This document shows positions 44,746-55,918 of a stretch of DNA of 64,000 bases, piece after piece. A program made the translations under genes and the position numbers. How positions within the stretch are numbered: position 1 is the first letter of the stretch; each line of letters starts with the position of its first letter. Where the stretch lies: assembly GCA_006386115.1 (NCBI GenBank), contig VFIW01000040.1, positions 62,001 through 126,000 on the forward strand. Direction: 5' to 3'. The DNA is from Globisporangium splendens. Lineage: Eukaryota > Oomycota > Peronosporomycetes > Pythiales > Pythiaceae. The notes below the pieces were generated by a model, which did not search any database, was not told the DNA's origin, and saw only the letters and a list, made by a program, of their open reading frames with translations.

Positions 44746-46530
44746 GGTCGGTTGTCAGCGTGGAGGAAGAGCCGAAGCCGCCCTTCTACAGCATGCGCGA
44801 AAAGGGACTCACTATCGCACCAACTGTTTCCCCAGCGCGAACTGGATCTCAAACCTGATCGAGTTGACGACACTGTCACGTCCCTACAGTGAGAGGTGAT
44901 TACTGTCCGGCCCAACTCACGAATCACTTTATTTGATTATCATCCGAAACACGAGAATCGCTCAGGAAACCGGTTGTTTGGATTCCAACCTCTCACTCTC
45001 CAAGCGTCAGCTGGTTTCCACGAACACCCGTTCGAATCGCGAGTGGGCAACCGAGTCACGCTTTGCAGAAAAGACATTTCGATGAGTGTCCTTTGCTCCT
45101 TTTCGCAAAGCCGTCAATTGGGTCCAAGGTACAACATGCGGCGGAGCTCATCAGCTTGTACCCAGCATTAATTGCATTCCTACTGAAGCAAATCTCCCTT
45201 TCACGCATGGATCTGAAGAAATATACCAGCATCCTCACTGTTTACTTCCATTTCATGTGAGGGTCAACAGGCAAATGTCACAAAGTTGAATAAAAAGAGT
45301 TGTGGCCAATGTACACCTTGACTTTTGCAGTATTGTGCCTTTCGCTTGTTTTGGCAGATCGGACCAGAAAAACTACCTTTTTTCATACAGAGTGTAGGTT
45401 TAAGATCCTGTTTTACTTGGCAGCATCAAAGAAATAGAGTGACGAATTATTTAGTTGACCAATGAGAACGCCTCCTGAGGCACCTTTTCGAAGAAAAACT
45501 GCCGTTTTGCACCAAGCCAGCGATTGGCGTCCATTTCAGAGACAATCGCTGCTGCCGTGCCAAAGCACTGCACACAAACCAACACCAGCGACAGCCAACA
45601 GGTTAAACAATCCTACTCTCTATGGTTGCGACTCTGTTTTAGATGTGTCTGACAACGATTTGTCGCTCCACCTGTACTGTCCGAGGTACGATTTCAGGTC
45701 CCGAAATAAGTGGCAAAACGACAGAAAGGCACAACACTGTACAACTTGCAGACAGACCAGGACTCACGAATCGTCACAGCAGCCAAAGTTACAAAGCATA
45801 AAGTCACGACAAGCACACGCTCACACCAGTTTGTGTCGGTTGACTTAGGTCATACGCCGAGCATCAGGCCATCTCGCTACTGGCAATGCTTACATTTGTT
45901 GATTTCGATGTGACCCGTAGTCAGGTGCCTAAGGTTCGAGCATCACGCACCGCGCCAAAAAACCAGCTGGCGTGGACAAGGGTGTGGGCTACAGAATTAA
46001 TTAGACCCAGTTTGTTCAGTTGGCGTGTGTACACATACAGCATTCAAATTAGCTCAAACGGCAGCAGACTGGCTTTGCGTCCAGCGATGGCTTCGCGTTT
46101 GATCTGATATCCCTGTGCTCAGCACTGCGCAGTGTCATTCTCAGACTGATGTGAATAATGAGTTATATGGAATTGTGTCAGGCTTCAAGAAGGCTCAAAC
46201 AGTCCACTGTACGCTACGGAATTATAGAAACATAAACTTTCCAAGGTGCAGTAGAAGACAGGAAGTTTGGTACCACTGTCCGAAATATACGGTCCACGCA
46301 ACAGGGCTCAAACCAGAGCAGGTGGTGCTCAAGAAGTTTCGGCGTGCTGACGATGGGCCAGCTCTACAACGTGACAATGGCACTTTCAACAGGAGGGATG
46401 CCCAACAGCCGAAACAGATGTATTCGGACGGATAACTTCACCATCAGAGTGAGAGAGAGAGAGAGAGGGCAGGCGCAGGCGGGGTGGGGTGGCGCTTAAT
46501 CCTGGCTTTCGCGCGCGCGACAGATCCTCC
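44746..46530. other. Intergenic between the family B array and LPMO-12
   Basis: No gene supported. GA microsatellite at about 46449-46468. Confidence 0.5.
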
Positions 46531-46549
46531 CTCTCATTCGGCGATTTGC
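46531..46549 (+). promoter_or_regulatory. Inr/FPR-like core promoter of LPMO-12
   Basis: CTCTCATTCGGCGATTTGC, about 45-60 bases before the ATG. Confidence 0.65.
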
Positions 46550-46591
46550 GTTCTCCCCATCAACTCCAGCAAAGTCCCCACTTGATCAATC

Positions 46592-47752
46592 ATGATTGTG
46601 CCAATGACCAAGGCTCGTCTCGCGACTGTGCTCGCTCTTGCCATCGCCGCGGCTCCTCTGGCCAACGCTCACGGCAGCATGTCGGTGCCCCCACCAACGT
46701 TCGCCATCCAGGGTGATACCACGCAATTCGGTCTCACGGTTGACTCGACGGCGTTGACTGCCCCATCGGGCATGTCGTTCACGACGGACCCGGAGTCGAA
46801 CACGAAGGCGTTCACGGCCGCGCTCAAGGCCAGCACGTACAAATCCGTCAAGGATTTGATCGCTGCCAAGGGTGTGCCAATCGCCGGCGCGAACAAGGAG
46901 TGCGGTATCACGACTTCGACTGGTACGAAGCAGCCATTGCCTGACAAGTTTGTCGAGTGGTCCCACGGCAGCGGCGAGGGGTTCACGCCATCCCACCAAG
47001 GTCCTTGTGAAGTGTGGTGCGACAACACCTTGGCGTTCAGCGACGACAACTGCGCCAAGAACTACCCAGCGGCTCCAGCCAAGCTCCCATACGACAAGTC
47101 CAAGTGTGTTGGCAAGAGCGTGTTGAAGGTGGTCTGGTTGGCTCTTCACTCGCCAACGTGGCAAGCGTACATTAACTGCGCTGCGTTGGAAGGCGGATCT
47201 GGTGCTTCTGCCGGCAGCTCGAGCTCCTCTCCTGCGACCACCTCGAAGCCAGCGGCTTCGTCCGCCCCAGCCACGACTGCCCCAGCTTCGGGTAGCGATG
47301 AGTACGATGATGAGTACGCTACCCCAGCTCCAGCTTCTTCGAACGACGAAGACTGCGACGATGACTTGGAGATGCCAGACACTCCAGCCCCAGCTTCGGA
47401 AGTCGGTGCCGACGAGGACTGTGAAGACGATCTGGAAATGCCAGACACCCCAGCTCCAGCTTCGGAAGTTGGTGGCGACGCTGACACTGGCGCCGACGAA
47501 GACTGCGAGGATGACTTGGACATGGCTGACACCCCAGCACCAGCAGCAAAGACTCCTACCCCAGCCAAGACCAAGCAGACCAAGACTCCAAAGGCAACCA
47601 AGACGCCAAAGCCAAAGAAGACCCCAAAGCCAAAGAAGACCAAGACGCCAAAGGCAACCAAGACCAAGAAGACGTCTGAACAGCGCACGTCGGACATTGA
47701 CTTCGACACCCTCGACGGTGATGACGGCGCCGCCACGGTCCACGCCAACTAA
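46592..47752 (+). CDS. LPMO-12: AA17-type LPMO with acidic Cys repeats
   Basis: 386 residues (a second Met four codons in is possible). Signal peptide 1-26 (PLANA|HGSM), mature His27, HQGPCE His135, WQAYINC Tyr193. The domain is closest here to LPMO-1 (HGSMSVP start, WSHGSGEGF). The tail has DEYDDEYATPAPA, then three acidic units of DEDC[DE]DDLEMPDTPAPA type (about residues 251-319), a KTPKATKTPKPKK tract, and the end TSDIDFDTLDGDDG... with an FDTL box like LPMO-2, -3 and -6. Each acidic unit has a single Cys, odd for a secreted protein. Confidence 0.92.
   Translation: MIVPMTKARLATVLALAIAAAPLANAHGSMSVPPPTFAIQGDTTQFGLTVDSTALTAPSGMSFTTDPESNTKAFTAALKASTYKSVKDLIAAKGVPIAGANKECGITTSTGTKQPLPDKFVEWSHGSGEGFTPSHQGPCEVWCDNTLAFSDDNCAKNYPAAPAKLPYDKSKCVGKSVLKVVWLALHSPTWQAYINCAALEGGSGASAGSSSSSPATTSKPAASSAPATTAPASGSDEYDDEYATPAPASSNDEDCDDDLEMPDTPAPASEVGADEDCEDDLEMPDTPAPASEVGGDADTGADEDCEDDLDMADTPAPAAKTPTPAKTKQTKTPKATKTPKPKKTPKPKKTKTPKATKTKKTSEQRTSDIDFDTLDGDDGAATVHAN
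47342..47548 (+). repeat. Acidic 20-25-residue repeats in LPMO-12 tail
   Basis: Three in-frame units around EDC[DE]DDL[ED]M[PA]DTPAPA; one unit occurs in LPMO-3. Confidence 0.85.
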
Positions 47753-49252
47753 ATGTTCTAGATGGATTGTCTTTTTATCTTACCTCTATGTAGTGTATCG
47801 CAAAAGCTAAGAAAGTCTAAGCTAATTGGATCTTGAAATATGGCTTTGGCTGCATACATCAACCAAATGCACGTCGTGATTTATGTGCTGGCGTTGTTGA
47901 GTCGTGTCTGACAGGAGCAAATTAGCCGTAGCAAAGATTATGGACGAGGTATAACGCATTCCCGTTAAACAGCAATAGGAGAGACCGATGCTGCACTATC
48001 AACAAACAGACTAAGATAGGATTTGCATCTTGTTAATCATTCTGTTCCTACTCAAGCGTTAATAGATTCAAATGCTATCACCATGTATCCATGTCGCGCA
48101 CGCAGCCATGGTGTTCACTCACTCAAGCACGTACAGACGGAGACTAACGCGATTCCATATTCGAGCAGGTCTCAAGGTTATGCAGGCAGACCGCTTCGAC
48201 TGGAAGTGGACGCGAACTGGACGGTTGAGTGTGCGTGCGCCTAACAGAAGTTGTTGCCGTTGCAACCAGTTCTGTTTCCGATTTTCTTTCTGTTTTTCTA
48301 TTTCGAGTCGACTCCAACGAGCTGCTGTTAGGTTTAGCTCTTCAAGTGTAGAAATTTCGATGAGGTGGCTTCGCGATCGGACGGAGCTCTAGTGTGTTCC
48401 CGCATTTCGTGCACTCCCTTTCTCTGAGTCGTTTGAGAGTAGTGCAATTTGGTAACATCGTTTTAATCTGCCGACCCCATTGCAGCTCCTCGGCTTTGAA
48501 GGAGTGTACGACGTTATGTTACAATGCGCGCTTGCATGAATACAAAGCAGCGACCAGGCTCCCGAGTTCTTCAGAATTTCGAAGAAGGTCAAGAAAACCA
48601 GTGACAAGCTTAGCGAAAATGAATCTCGGCTTGGTGAGGTTCCAATATCAGCCCAAGAGCAATCCGCTGAAACAAATGTTAGTGCTGTGCAATCCATCAC
48701 ACCTTTCTTCTTCTTCTTCTTCTTAGAGAGAGAGAGGAGAGAGAGGTTGCCATGCCCAGCATCCCGAAATGCATTACAATACCCTGAACGGACTGTATTG
48801 CTCGCTGATCGGCCGTTGTATGGCGCTCTCTTTCACGAGGAACGCGTCGTGATAGCAGCAGGTTGGGTCGCACGGGTCGTGCGCGAGGTGATGGTCCCAT
48901 TTTGGGGGATGTCGTGATGAGGATAGCTGGCTCGTCTGACTTGAAAACCAACGAAACTATCTGTTTCATGTCAGGTTGGACTCGCTTCTTCACTGGAGTC
49001 AGTGTGGCAGTTACACACCACACCGAATAATTTCGAGGGACAGGTGACCGCCAGATGGAATGAGCGAACGACGGACTCGTTTGATCGCGAAAGTCATCTC
49101 TCCACTGCGGTGGGGCGACACGGGGGAGGTGGGCAAGTGGATGCTGAAGACCATCTGCTGGAAGATTAACATCCCCTTTTGCGGTGGCTCCTACATTAAC
49201 GGACCGTAATCGCGGGGGTACAATCGCCGGAGCTGCCAGTGCTCTGCCTGCA
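47753..49252. other. Intergenic between LPMO-12 and LPMO-13
   Basis: No gene seen. CTT microsatellite at about 48705-48725. Confidence 0.5.
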
Positions 49253-49270
49253 GTCTCATTCCTCAATCTT
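49253..49270 (+). promoter_or_regulatory. Inr/FPR-like core promoter of LPMO-13
   Basis: GTCTCATTCCTCAATCTT, about 45-60 bases before the ATG. Confidence 0.65.
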
Positions 49271-49315
49271 CCTTCCTTTGAGTAACCAACCACCACTACA
49301 GCCACTACAGCCACG

Positions 49316-50128
49316 ATGATCACCCCAACCAAGACCGCTGTTCTCGCGCTCGCCGTCATGGCCGCTACCGCTGACGCCCACAGCAAGATGGCATTGCCAA
49401 AGCCAACGTGGGCGAACGGCTACGGCACCAACTCTCCTTCGGGCACGATCGACGGTCCTTCGACCTTGACGGCGCCATCGGGCATGTCGTTCGGTACCGA
49501 CCCTCTCTCGAACACGAACGCGTTCCTGAAGGCGTTCAAGGCGCAGACCAAGTACAAGACGCTCAAGGATTTGGCGTTGTCGGATGCGCAGAAGGTGGAA
49601 GCTGGCGCCACCAAGGAGTGCGGTTTCTCGGATATCAACGGCACGCCACAGCCACTCCCAGACACCGTGCAGTGGGACCGATTTGACAACTCGCACATGG
49701 GTCCTTGCGAAGTGTGGTGCGACGACGAGTTGGTGTTCCAGGACGACAACTGCTCGGTCAACATCCCAGAGACCCCAGCCGTGCTCAAGTACAACAAGGC
49801 TAAGTGTGTGGGCAAGAAGATGCTGACCTCGTTCTGGATTGCCCTCCACGTGCCAACGTGGCAGATTTACACCAACTGTGCCCCAATCGCGGGCGGCTCG
49901 TCGTCCAGCTCGGGTGGCTCCAGCTCGACCACGCCATCGGCTACCTCCAAGGCACCAGCTGCTACCTCCAAGGCGCCAGCTGCTACCTCCAAGGCGCCAG
50001 CGGCCACCCCAGCGCCATCGTCGGACAACGAATACGATGACGAGTACACTCCATCGCCAGCGACCACCACCAAGGCGCCAACCCCTGCCTCGACCAAGAA
50101 GTGCAAGGCCAAGACTCGCCGCAACTAA
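49316..50128 (+). CDS. LPMO-13: AA17-type LPMO, HSKM sub-type
   Basis: 270 residues. Signal peptide 1-21 (ATADA|HSKM), His22, HMGPCE His127, WQIYTNC Tyr185. The catalytic domain is the most diverged of the HSKM group in its second half (VNIPETPAVLKYNKAKC). The tail has three SKAPAAT units, NEYDDEYTPSPA, and the end TKKCKAKTRRN. Intact; secreted pectin oxidase by family inference. Confidence 0.9.
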   Translation: MITPTKTAVLALAVMAATADAHSKMALPKPTWANGYGTNSPSGTIDGPSTLTAPSGMSFGTDPLSNTNAFLKAFKAQTKYKTLKDLALSDAQKVEAGATKECGFSDINGTPQPLPDTVQWDRFDNSHMGPCEVWCDDELVFQDDNCSVNIPETPAVLKYNKAKCVGKKMLTSFWIALHVPTWQIYTNCAPIAGGSSSSSGGSSSTTPSATSKAPAATSKAPAATSKAPAATPAPSSDNEYDDEYTPSPATTTKAPTPASTKKCKAKTRRN

Positions 50129-51914
50129 GTCGCTGCAAGTGCATAGAGCCAAACTTTTGTTTTTTATATTCATGGGATCTAAAGTAGTGAGTCACTGCGG
50201 CTTCTATGCTGCCGAGCAATACTGATAAAATCAAAACCGAGTGTCGTTTATCAATCGTATCGAGCTCACTTTTTTACTTTTGCAAAGTGTGCTTTTTGAC
50301 AACTGGACCTCTGATTAAGGAAATTAGTTGTCCACGTTGTGTCGAGACATTCAATTATGAAATTGATAGTTGAGACTAATCGTAATGATACCAAATGAAA
50401 GGACCAATTAAAACGTTTTCGGTGCAGAAAATGATTCATGCACACATCTTCGGAGGTTGCGTCTCGCGACACGGGCCGTCAGCAAAGCAGCAATTGATGC
50501 AGGAAGCTTTCCAAGAGCCTTAACTCCTTGCATCTGGGGATGCACAACTATTTTAACAGATTAACACTGTACAACCGAGTCGAATTTACAGTCCGCTATT
50601 TCGGTTCAGACCGATATTTTGTTTTTGACAAGGACATCTGGATACACCTCCAGTGATGCTGACATTCTGCTGGTGAAGTCTGTTCAAAAGTGTGCAAGGG
50701 CAAAAGCAAACAACGGTATTTACATGACAAGTAAACACAGTAAGAGTATTTTTTGGACCTCATCCTACTAGCAGTGCTAGTCGTTCATATATTACAGATC
50801 TCCGGTAGCTGATTTCAAAAAGATGCGAGTGCTGGAGCAAAGCGAATGGCTCAATCTCACCTTGACGTCGGCAGCAAGACGGGATCGACCATTTGATGCC
50901 ATCCCTGATCCACTTGGAGGTCGCTTGGCTGAGCAACTTCCAGCCCAAAACTATCTGTTAATGCAGATTGCGACTCACACTGCGCATCCTCACCTAATCA
51001 CGATGGTTGGTCGAGCACTGGTGTCGAATTGTGCAAATTGGATCATTTTGCTAGTACTTTTGCCCGGCTCTATTGTTGGTCTTCGATTCTACAATCTCAG
51101 GTCCGAGTCGCAAGTAGTTCTAATGCAGTAATTGGCTTTTCACAACAACATCATTTTCTCCTATGGGGCTTTCATGCGAGATTCGCTTTTTGCCATAATT
51201 CGAACACAACATTTGCGTTTCTTCCAGTTGTATTATGCGAGTCCCAGTCAGAATCGAAGCCAAATGCCGCTATGGATTTGAAATGACCGAGCTGATGATT
51301 TGCAACCAAGTGAGAATAGAAAGACTTTGGAGCTTCATTGACCACGGCGTAAGGTGATCTATTCTACAAGAAGGTAAGACTGCATACCGACCTTCGAAGT
51401 CATCGGCGATTGTCTTGGTTTGTCACTTATTTTACAAAAACTTGAGTTTCTAGGGCTTGTCGCGGCTACCAAAACCAAAGTTGCGATACAACGTGACTTT
51501 TTAGTCGAAAATGGTCTCTCTCCTAAAATGGTCTCCCTCTGCTGCTCCTGCCGCAATTCCAGATGACTTTCACGCCAGGATGACATCGTCAACATTGGAG
51601 AACGTCCACACATCTAATCACGCACCTTACAATTGCTTCTAGCACCAGTGTTCTTCTGATTCAAATGTGCCAATTGCTGTCAATATCGACACGCAAATAT
51701 AGACATGTATTCAGTGATATACACTCATGAATAGATGGCATCGTGTTGTCTCTTCGAACGAGTGTGCTGGGGAATCAGCTGGCTTCAGCGCACGAATCCG
51801 AAAGGATCGGTGCTGTCGTACAGAAAAAGTTTACGGGGCATGGGCGGTGGGGTGGCCGTAGTCATCGGATGTAGGAGGACGTTATTCGTTTTGGAGCTCC
51901 TGTGGGTCTTGGAC
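50129..51914. other. Intergenic between LPMO-13 and LPMO-14
   Basis: Short ORFs only (for example 50823-51131, one hydrophobic stretch, no domain). Confidence 0.5.
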
Positions 51915-51933
51915 TGCTCACTCTGCGATTGGC
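51915..51933 (+). promoter_or_regulatory. Inr/FPR-like core promoter of LPMO-14
   Basis: TGCTCACTCTGCGATTGGC, about 55-75 bases before the chosen ATG. Confidence 0.65.
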
Positions 51934-51988
51934 ATTGCCCAGCTCCAAAGCACTCCTTCCATTCCCATTGCTCTTATTGCCGAAAACC

Positions 51989-53056
51989 ATGGTCTCTGCT
52001 GTCGTTTTCTCCGCGGTCGCGGTCGTGTCCATGGCCGCGAGTGTGAATGCGCACGGCTTCTTGGTCGACCCACCGCCAGATTTCCTCCCGGGTGTCGATA
52101 TTACGGCGTACACGTCGACGATCATCGGTACGTCGTTGTACCCAGACGGGATCTTCAACACGTACCCAGAGGGCAACGTGAACTCGTTTGTCGCGCATTT
52201 CAAGAATGACACGCGTTACAAGAACATTCGCGATATGATCGTGAAGGAGCAAAAGGTGATCTCTGGCGCCAGCGAGGATTGCGGCTACACCGACATCACC
52301 AAGTCCAAGCACAAGATCAACGGAAGCTCGGTCTACTGGGGACGCAACGACGCCGCGAACCGTGAAGGCTTCGTGGACTCCCACGAAGGTCCGTGTGAAG
52401 TGTGGTGCGACGACAACATGGTGCAGACGAACATGAACTGCGTGCGTGCGTACCCAAACAAACCAGGCCACGCCGCCGAAGTGCCAATTGATGTCGCCAA
52501 GTGTGCCGGCGCCAAAAAGTTGACCTTCTACTGGATCGCCATGCACGGCAACGAGTGGCAAGTTTACAGTGAGTACCTCAAGCTTATCTTGCTCCATGCC
52601 ACTTTGTTTATCCTTGGCGCTAATGATTTTCTTCTTTATCCTGTAGCTGATTGCGTTGCTCTTGCAAGTGGTAGCGGAAGCGACAGTGCCAGCAGCAGCA
52701 AAACTCCAGCTTCGACGACGGCCGCGCCTGCCGCCTCGACTCCAGCTCCAGCCACCACGGTGCCAGTAGACGCTGACGCCGATGAGGATGAGACCCCAGC
52801 CCCTGCAGCATCCAGTGCGGATGAGGAGTACCCAGATGAAACTGCTTCGTCTTCGGCGGCGGACTCTGCTAGCGCCGCTGATGATGAGTACCCTGCTGTC
52901 GCGACACCAGTCCCAGCGGCTGATGACGACTACCCAGATGAGACTCCAGCGCCAACGACGGCCACACCAGCCGCGACGACGTCGGCTCCGACTCCATCGT
53001 CGACCAAGAAGAAGTGCACGGCCAAGTCTGCACGCAAGTTGATGCGCGAAAACTAG
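51989..53056 (+). CDS. LPMO-14: divergent AA17-type LPMO with one intron
   Basis: Exons 51989-52568 and 52647-53056 give 329 residues. The start at 51989 is chosen for its signal peptide (1-21, ASVNA|HGFL); the longer ORF from 51902 has no sensible N-terminus. Mature His22, HEGPCE His132, WQVY Tyr193. Splicing (GTGAGT...TAG, phase 1) restores YTDCVAL, matching the YxNCAPL of the others. The intron is 78 bp with no stop in frame, so retention would insert 26 residues. The sub-type with LPMO-15 is marked by DITAYTSTI and YWIAMHGNEWQVY. The tail is rich in Asp/Glu/Tyr/Pro (DEYPDET units) and ends TKKKCTAKSARKLMREN. Confidence 0.9.
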   Translation: MVSAVVFSAVAVVSMAASVNAHGFLVDPPPDFLPGVDITAYTSTIIGTSLYPDGIFNTYPEGNVNSFVAHFKNDTRYKNIRDMIVKEQKVISGASEDCGYTDITKSKHKINGSSVYWGRNDAANREGFVDSHEGPCEVWCDDNMVQTNMNCVRAYPNKPGHAAEVPIDVAKCAGAKKLTFYWIAMHGNEWQVYSEYLKLILLHATLFILGANDFLLYPVADCVALASGSGSDSASSSKTPASTTAAPAASTPAPATTVPVDADADEDETPAPAASSADEEYPDETASSSAADSASAADDEYPAVATPVPAADDDYPDETPAPTTATPAATTSAPTPSSTKKKCTAKSARKLMREN

Positions 53057-53686
53057 GTTGCCTCTTTTTGATACGATTTGCTGTTGGTTGTCTGTAGAAA
53101 TTGCCCCGTGGTGAGTAGGCTATTACACCGAGGTTATGCATTAAGCTGAGGATGTGTTTTCGAAGCTGACGACAATTCTACACCATTTAAAGCGTGAGAG
53201 CACTACGCCAGCGTGATTTCTGTTAGTGCTGGACTTGCTTAAGATCTACTATTGCAATCGAAGCACGTACAGATTCTGTTTCAAAATATTCAAAAAGAAG
53301 ATGGCTCCTGATAGATAATACTCGTTCGCACAGTGCTCCGGAACGAGTCCAATATTAGGCATTGCCTTGCGTTGTTGCGCACTTTGCATCCAGTGTTTTA
53401 CAGACTTTCGAGTCTAATGCACTGAAGTGGATCGTGGCAATTCAGCACTTTATTTCACCCAGTAATTTCCTTTAATACGTGGGAACATGGCAGCTCCCGC
53501 ATTTGTGCCTTCGAAAGAGCGTGCCTCAAGACCAGATGAACTAACTGGGAGACTTCCTTTCAAACTGACTGTCTGGTTGATTACTCCACAGAATTTGTGC
53601 AAGTCCATCAACCACAATAGAAGAATGCTGACACAATATTTTCTGTTTTGTTTCATTTACCGATCAATTCTCCGACGACCAGATGA
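53057..53686. other. Intergenic downstream of LPMO-14
   Basis: 3' flank and AT-rich spacer; no gene seen. Confidence 0.5.
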
Positions 53687-54073
53687 CATTCCAGCCAAAC
53701 TCGCGATTTCAGCAAGTTTCGAGAACTTGTCCCGCCTACGCTGACAGGGCCGACGATCTACGACGCTCCCGAGCCAGCTCGACTCTCACCTCCAGCGCTC
53801 GCAATTCGAGCTTACCCTCCACGACACGACACCGACGAGTTGGAGTTCCTACGCGCCTTTGCACAAGATCGGCGACAATGGAAGAACCACATCACCGATC
53901 TTCTCAACGCCCTCCCACATGGATAGCTCTACGTATGCGAATACTACATGAGTGTGCAGGGCTAATCTAGCTTAGTCTCGACTCATGCGATTGCTGCGAA
54001 ACACCTCTCTGCTGCTTCGATCAAGGTGAAGATCGTTAGTGACGACTACGTCGTGATCGGCACACTGACATAA
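53687..54073 (+). pseudogene. Degenerate gene relic, unidentified
   Basis: One frame carries coding-like sequence for about 128 codons with two internal stops (53924-53926 and 53963-53965). Readable parts are FSKFRELVPPTLTGPTIYDA, DELEFLRAFAQDRRQWKNHI, LYVCEYYMSVQG and SIKVKIVSDDYVVIGTLT. Both longer ORFs in the other frames here look like shadows. No family is recognised. It has no signal peptide and is unrelated to the LPMO genes. Confidence 0.45.
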
Positions 54074-54501
54074 TTTGTTGTCAGCATCAATTCAATGAGC
54101 GGATTACTGGCTCTGTCGGATGCTGTTCATCGTTCAACAATCGGACGATCTCCTTCTTCCCTCCCAACCTTACCATCTGGCTGGCACGAAACCATGTGAC
54201 CACAAAAGAAAGTCAGACGTGTTCCTTCATCAATCGCTACCAAATTTAAAGAGTTTGCTTCAAATTTACACCAATGCGATCTAATTGTCCAACTGCCAAT
54301 TGCAGCAAAATTTCGCAAATTAAGGAGGTTTTCGTACACCAGGTAAAGGCGATGCCAATCACGCGCTTTCCGAGGATAGTAAACACTTGATTCGTTCAGG
54401 CAACGGCAACCCAACTGGATCCTCTGCCTGCGTAATGGGCCATGCATGGCGCACCGAACGGAGCTCCACGCTGCGCCAGCAGCTCTGCTTTTCATCCAGG
54501 A
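54074..54501. other. Intergenic upstream of LPMO-15
   Basis: No gene seen. Confidence 0.5.
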
Positions 54502-54519
54502 ACTCAGTCTTTAATTCGC
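54502..54519 (+). promoter_or_regulatory. Weak Inr/FPR-like sequence of LPMO-15
   Basis: ACTCAGTCTTTAATTCGC, about 50-65 bases before the ATG. Weaker match than the others. Confidence 0.4.
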
Positions 54520-54567
54520 AGCTTCCCCAGCATCTTCCAAGACCCAACTCTTCCCCCCAAATCCACA

Positions 54568-55538
54568 ATGGTCGGCCGCACTTTTTCGTCGGGGCTTCTC
54601 GTCGCCGCTGCTTTCGGTGTGGCGAGCGTGAACGCGCACGGGTTCCTCGCGATCCCTGCGCCATACTTCAAGAGCGGCGTCGATATCACGTCGTACACGA
54701 GCACGATCATGGGCGACGCCACGTACCCAGGCTTCGCCTTCAACACGGCGCCTTCCATCAACATGGAGAACTTTGTCAAGAACTTCAAGAACGACACCAA
54801 GCACCCGAACCTCCGCGCGCTTGTGGAAAAGGAAGCCAAGGTGGTCGCCGCGGGAGCCGATGCCCAGTGCGGATGGACTGACCCAAGCAAGACGAGCTAC
54901 ACGCTCACCAACAGCACCATCACGTACGGACGCAACTTTGAAGGCACGGGCGAAGGCTTCGTGCACCCTGGTCCATGTGAGACCTGGTGCGACGACGTCA
55001 TGGTGCAGCAGGACATGCACTGCGACGAGACGTACAACAAGCCGAACAAGGCTGCGGTCATCCCGATCGACGTCGCCAAGTGCAAGGGCGCCAAGCAACT
55101 GACGACCTACTGGATCGCCATGCACGGCAACGAGTGGCAAGTCTACTGTAAGTTACTTCTCACCCCTCTTATCGCACCTCGCAATCTCAGATACCTCATT
55201 CTAACGTTTTTGTTGCCTGCTATGGACACACAGTGGACTGTGTTGGCCTCACCGGTGCCACGTCGGGCGGCTCGAGCAGCACGACCCCAAAGCCAACGAC
55301 CAAGGCTCCAGCGGCGGCGACTCCAGCCCCTGCGACCACGGCTCCAGTGGACTCGGATGCCGACGATGTGACCCCAGCTCCAGCGGATGACGAGTACGCG
55401 GACGAGACTCCAGCTCCAGCGACGTCTACGCCAGCCGCCACTTCGACCCAGACCCCAACGCCGACGAAGAAGAAGTGCAATGCTAAGACGAGCCGCAAGC
55501 TCAGCGACATCCGTAAGCACGAAGACCCACACATCTGA
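54568..55538 (+). CDS. LPMO-15: divergent AA17-type LPMO with one intron
   Basis: Exons 54568-55147 and 55234-55538 give 294 residues. Signal peptide 1-23 (ASVNA|HGFL), mature His24, HPGPCE His133 (two residues are missing just before this motif compared with LPMO-14), Tyr193 in WQVYLDC across the splice. The 86-bp intron (GTAAGT...CAG, phase 1) is at the same place as in LPMO-14, and both first exons are 580 bases, so the two are sister genes. The tail has TTPKPTTKAP, then DDEYADETPAPA, TKKKCNAKTSRKLSD and the end RKHEDPHI, like the end of LPMO-4. Confidence 0.9.
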
Positions 55539-55918
55539 GTCAGTCGACGCAATATGTAGATGACTTTTTCCTTATCGTTGCTGATTGGAAGCCTTTGTAT
55601 GTAAGCCGAAACAATTAATAGGCATTTGAGTGTCATGACAACGCTGGCATATGGAGTTTTGTTGCTTGATTTCTAGTCATCGATTGATCAAATAGCATGA
55701 GTGCCATCACAAAGTTGGTTCTTAATTATTTCTCTTTTTTACTGGCATTACGTGAATCGAAAGAAGAAAGTCGTAACCAAGTCGGCAATGTTTTTATTGA
55801 TTTTGTTCTGGCCACAAGTGAATCAATGATTCAAAAAGCTGTATTCTTTAATGCAAGATGAAAAAAACATTACAAAGAGACCAGCAAAAGGCTGTGGGCT
55901 CATGGAATGACCGTTGCC
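55539..55918. other. Intergenic between convergent LPMO-15 and LPMO-16
   Basis: Both 3' flanks; AT-rich; no gene seen. Confidence 0.6.

Noticed and set aside
45462..45848. 128-codon ORF in the 45-kb spacer
   Set aside because: Composition is Gln/Thr/Arg mixed, no domain, no splice or promoter motif.
50823..51131. 102-codon ORF with one hydrophobic stretch
   Set aside because: No promoter motif, no domain; not distinguishable from chance.
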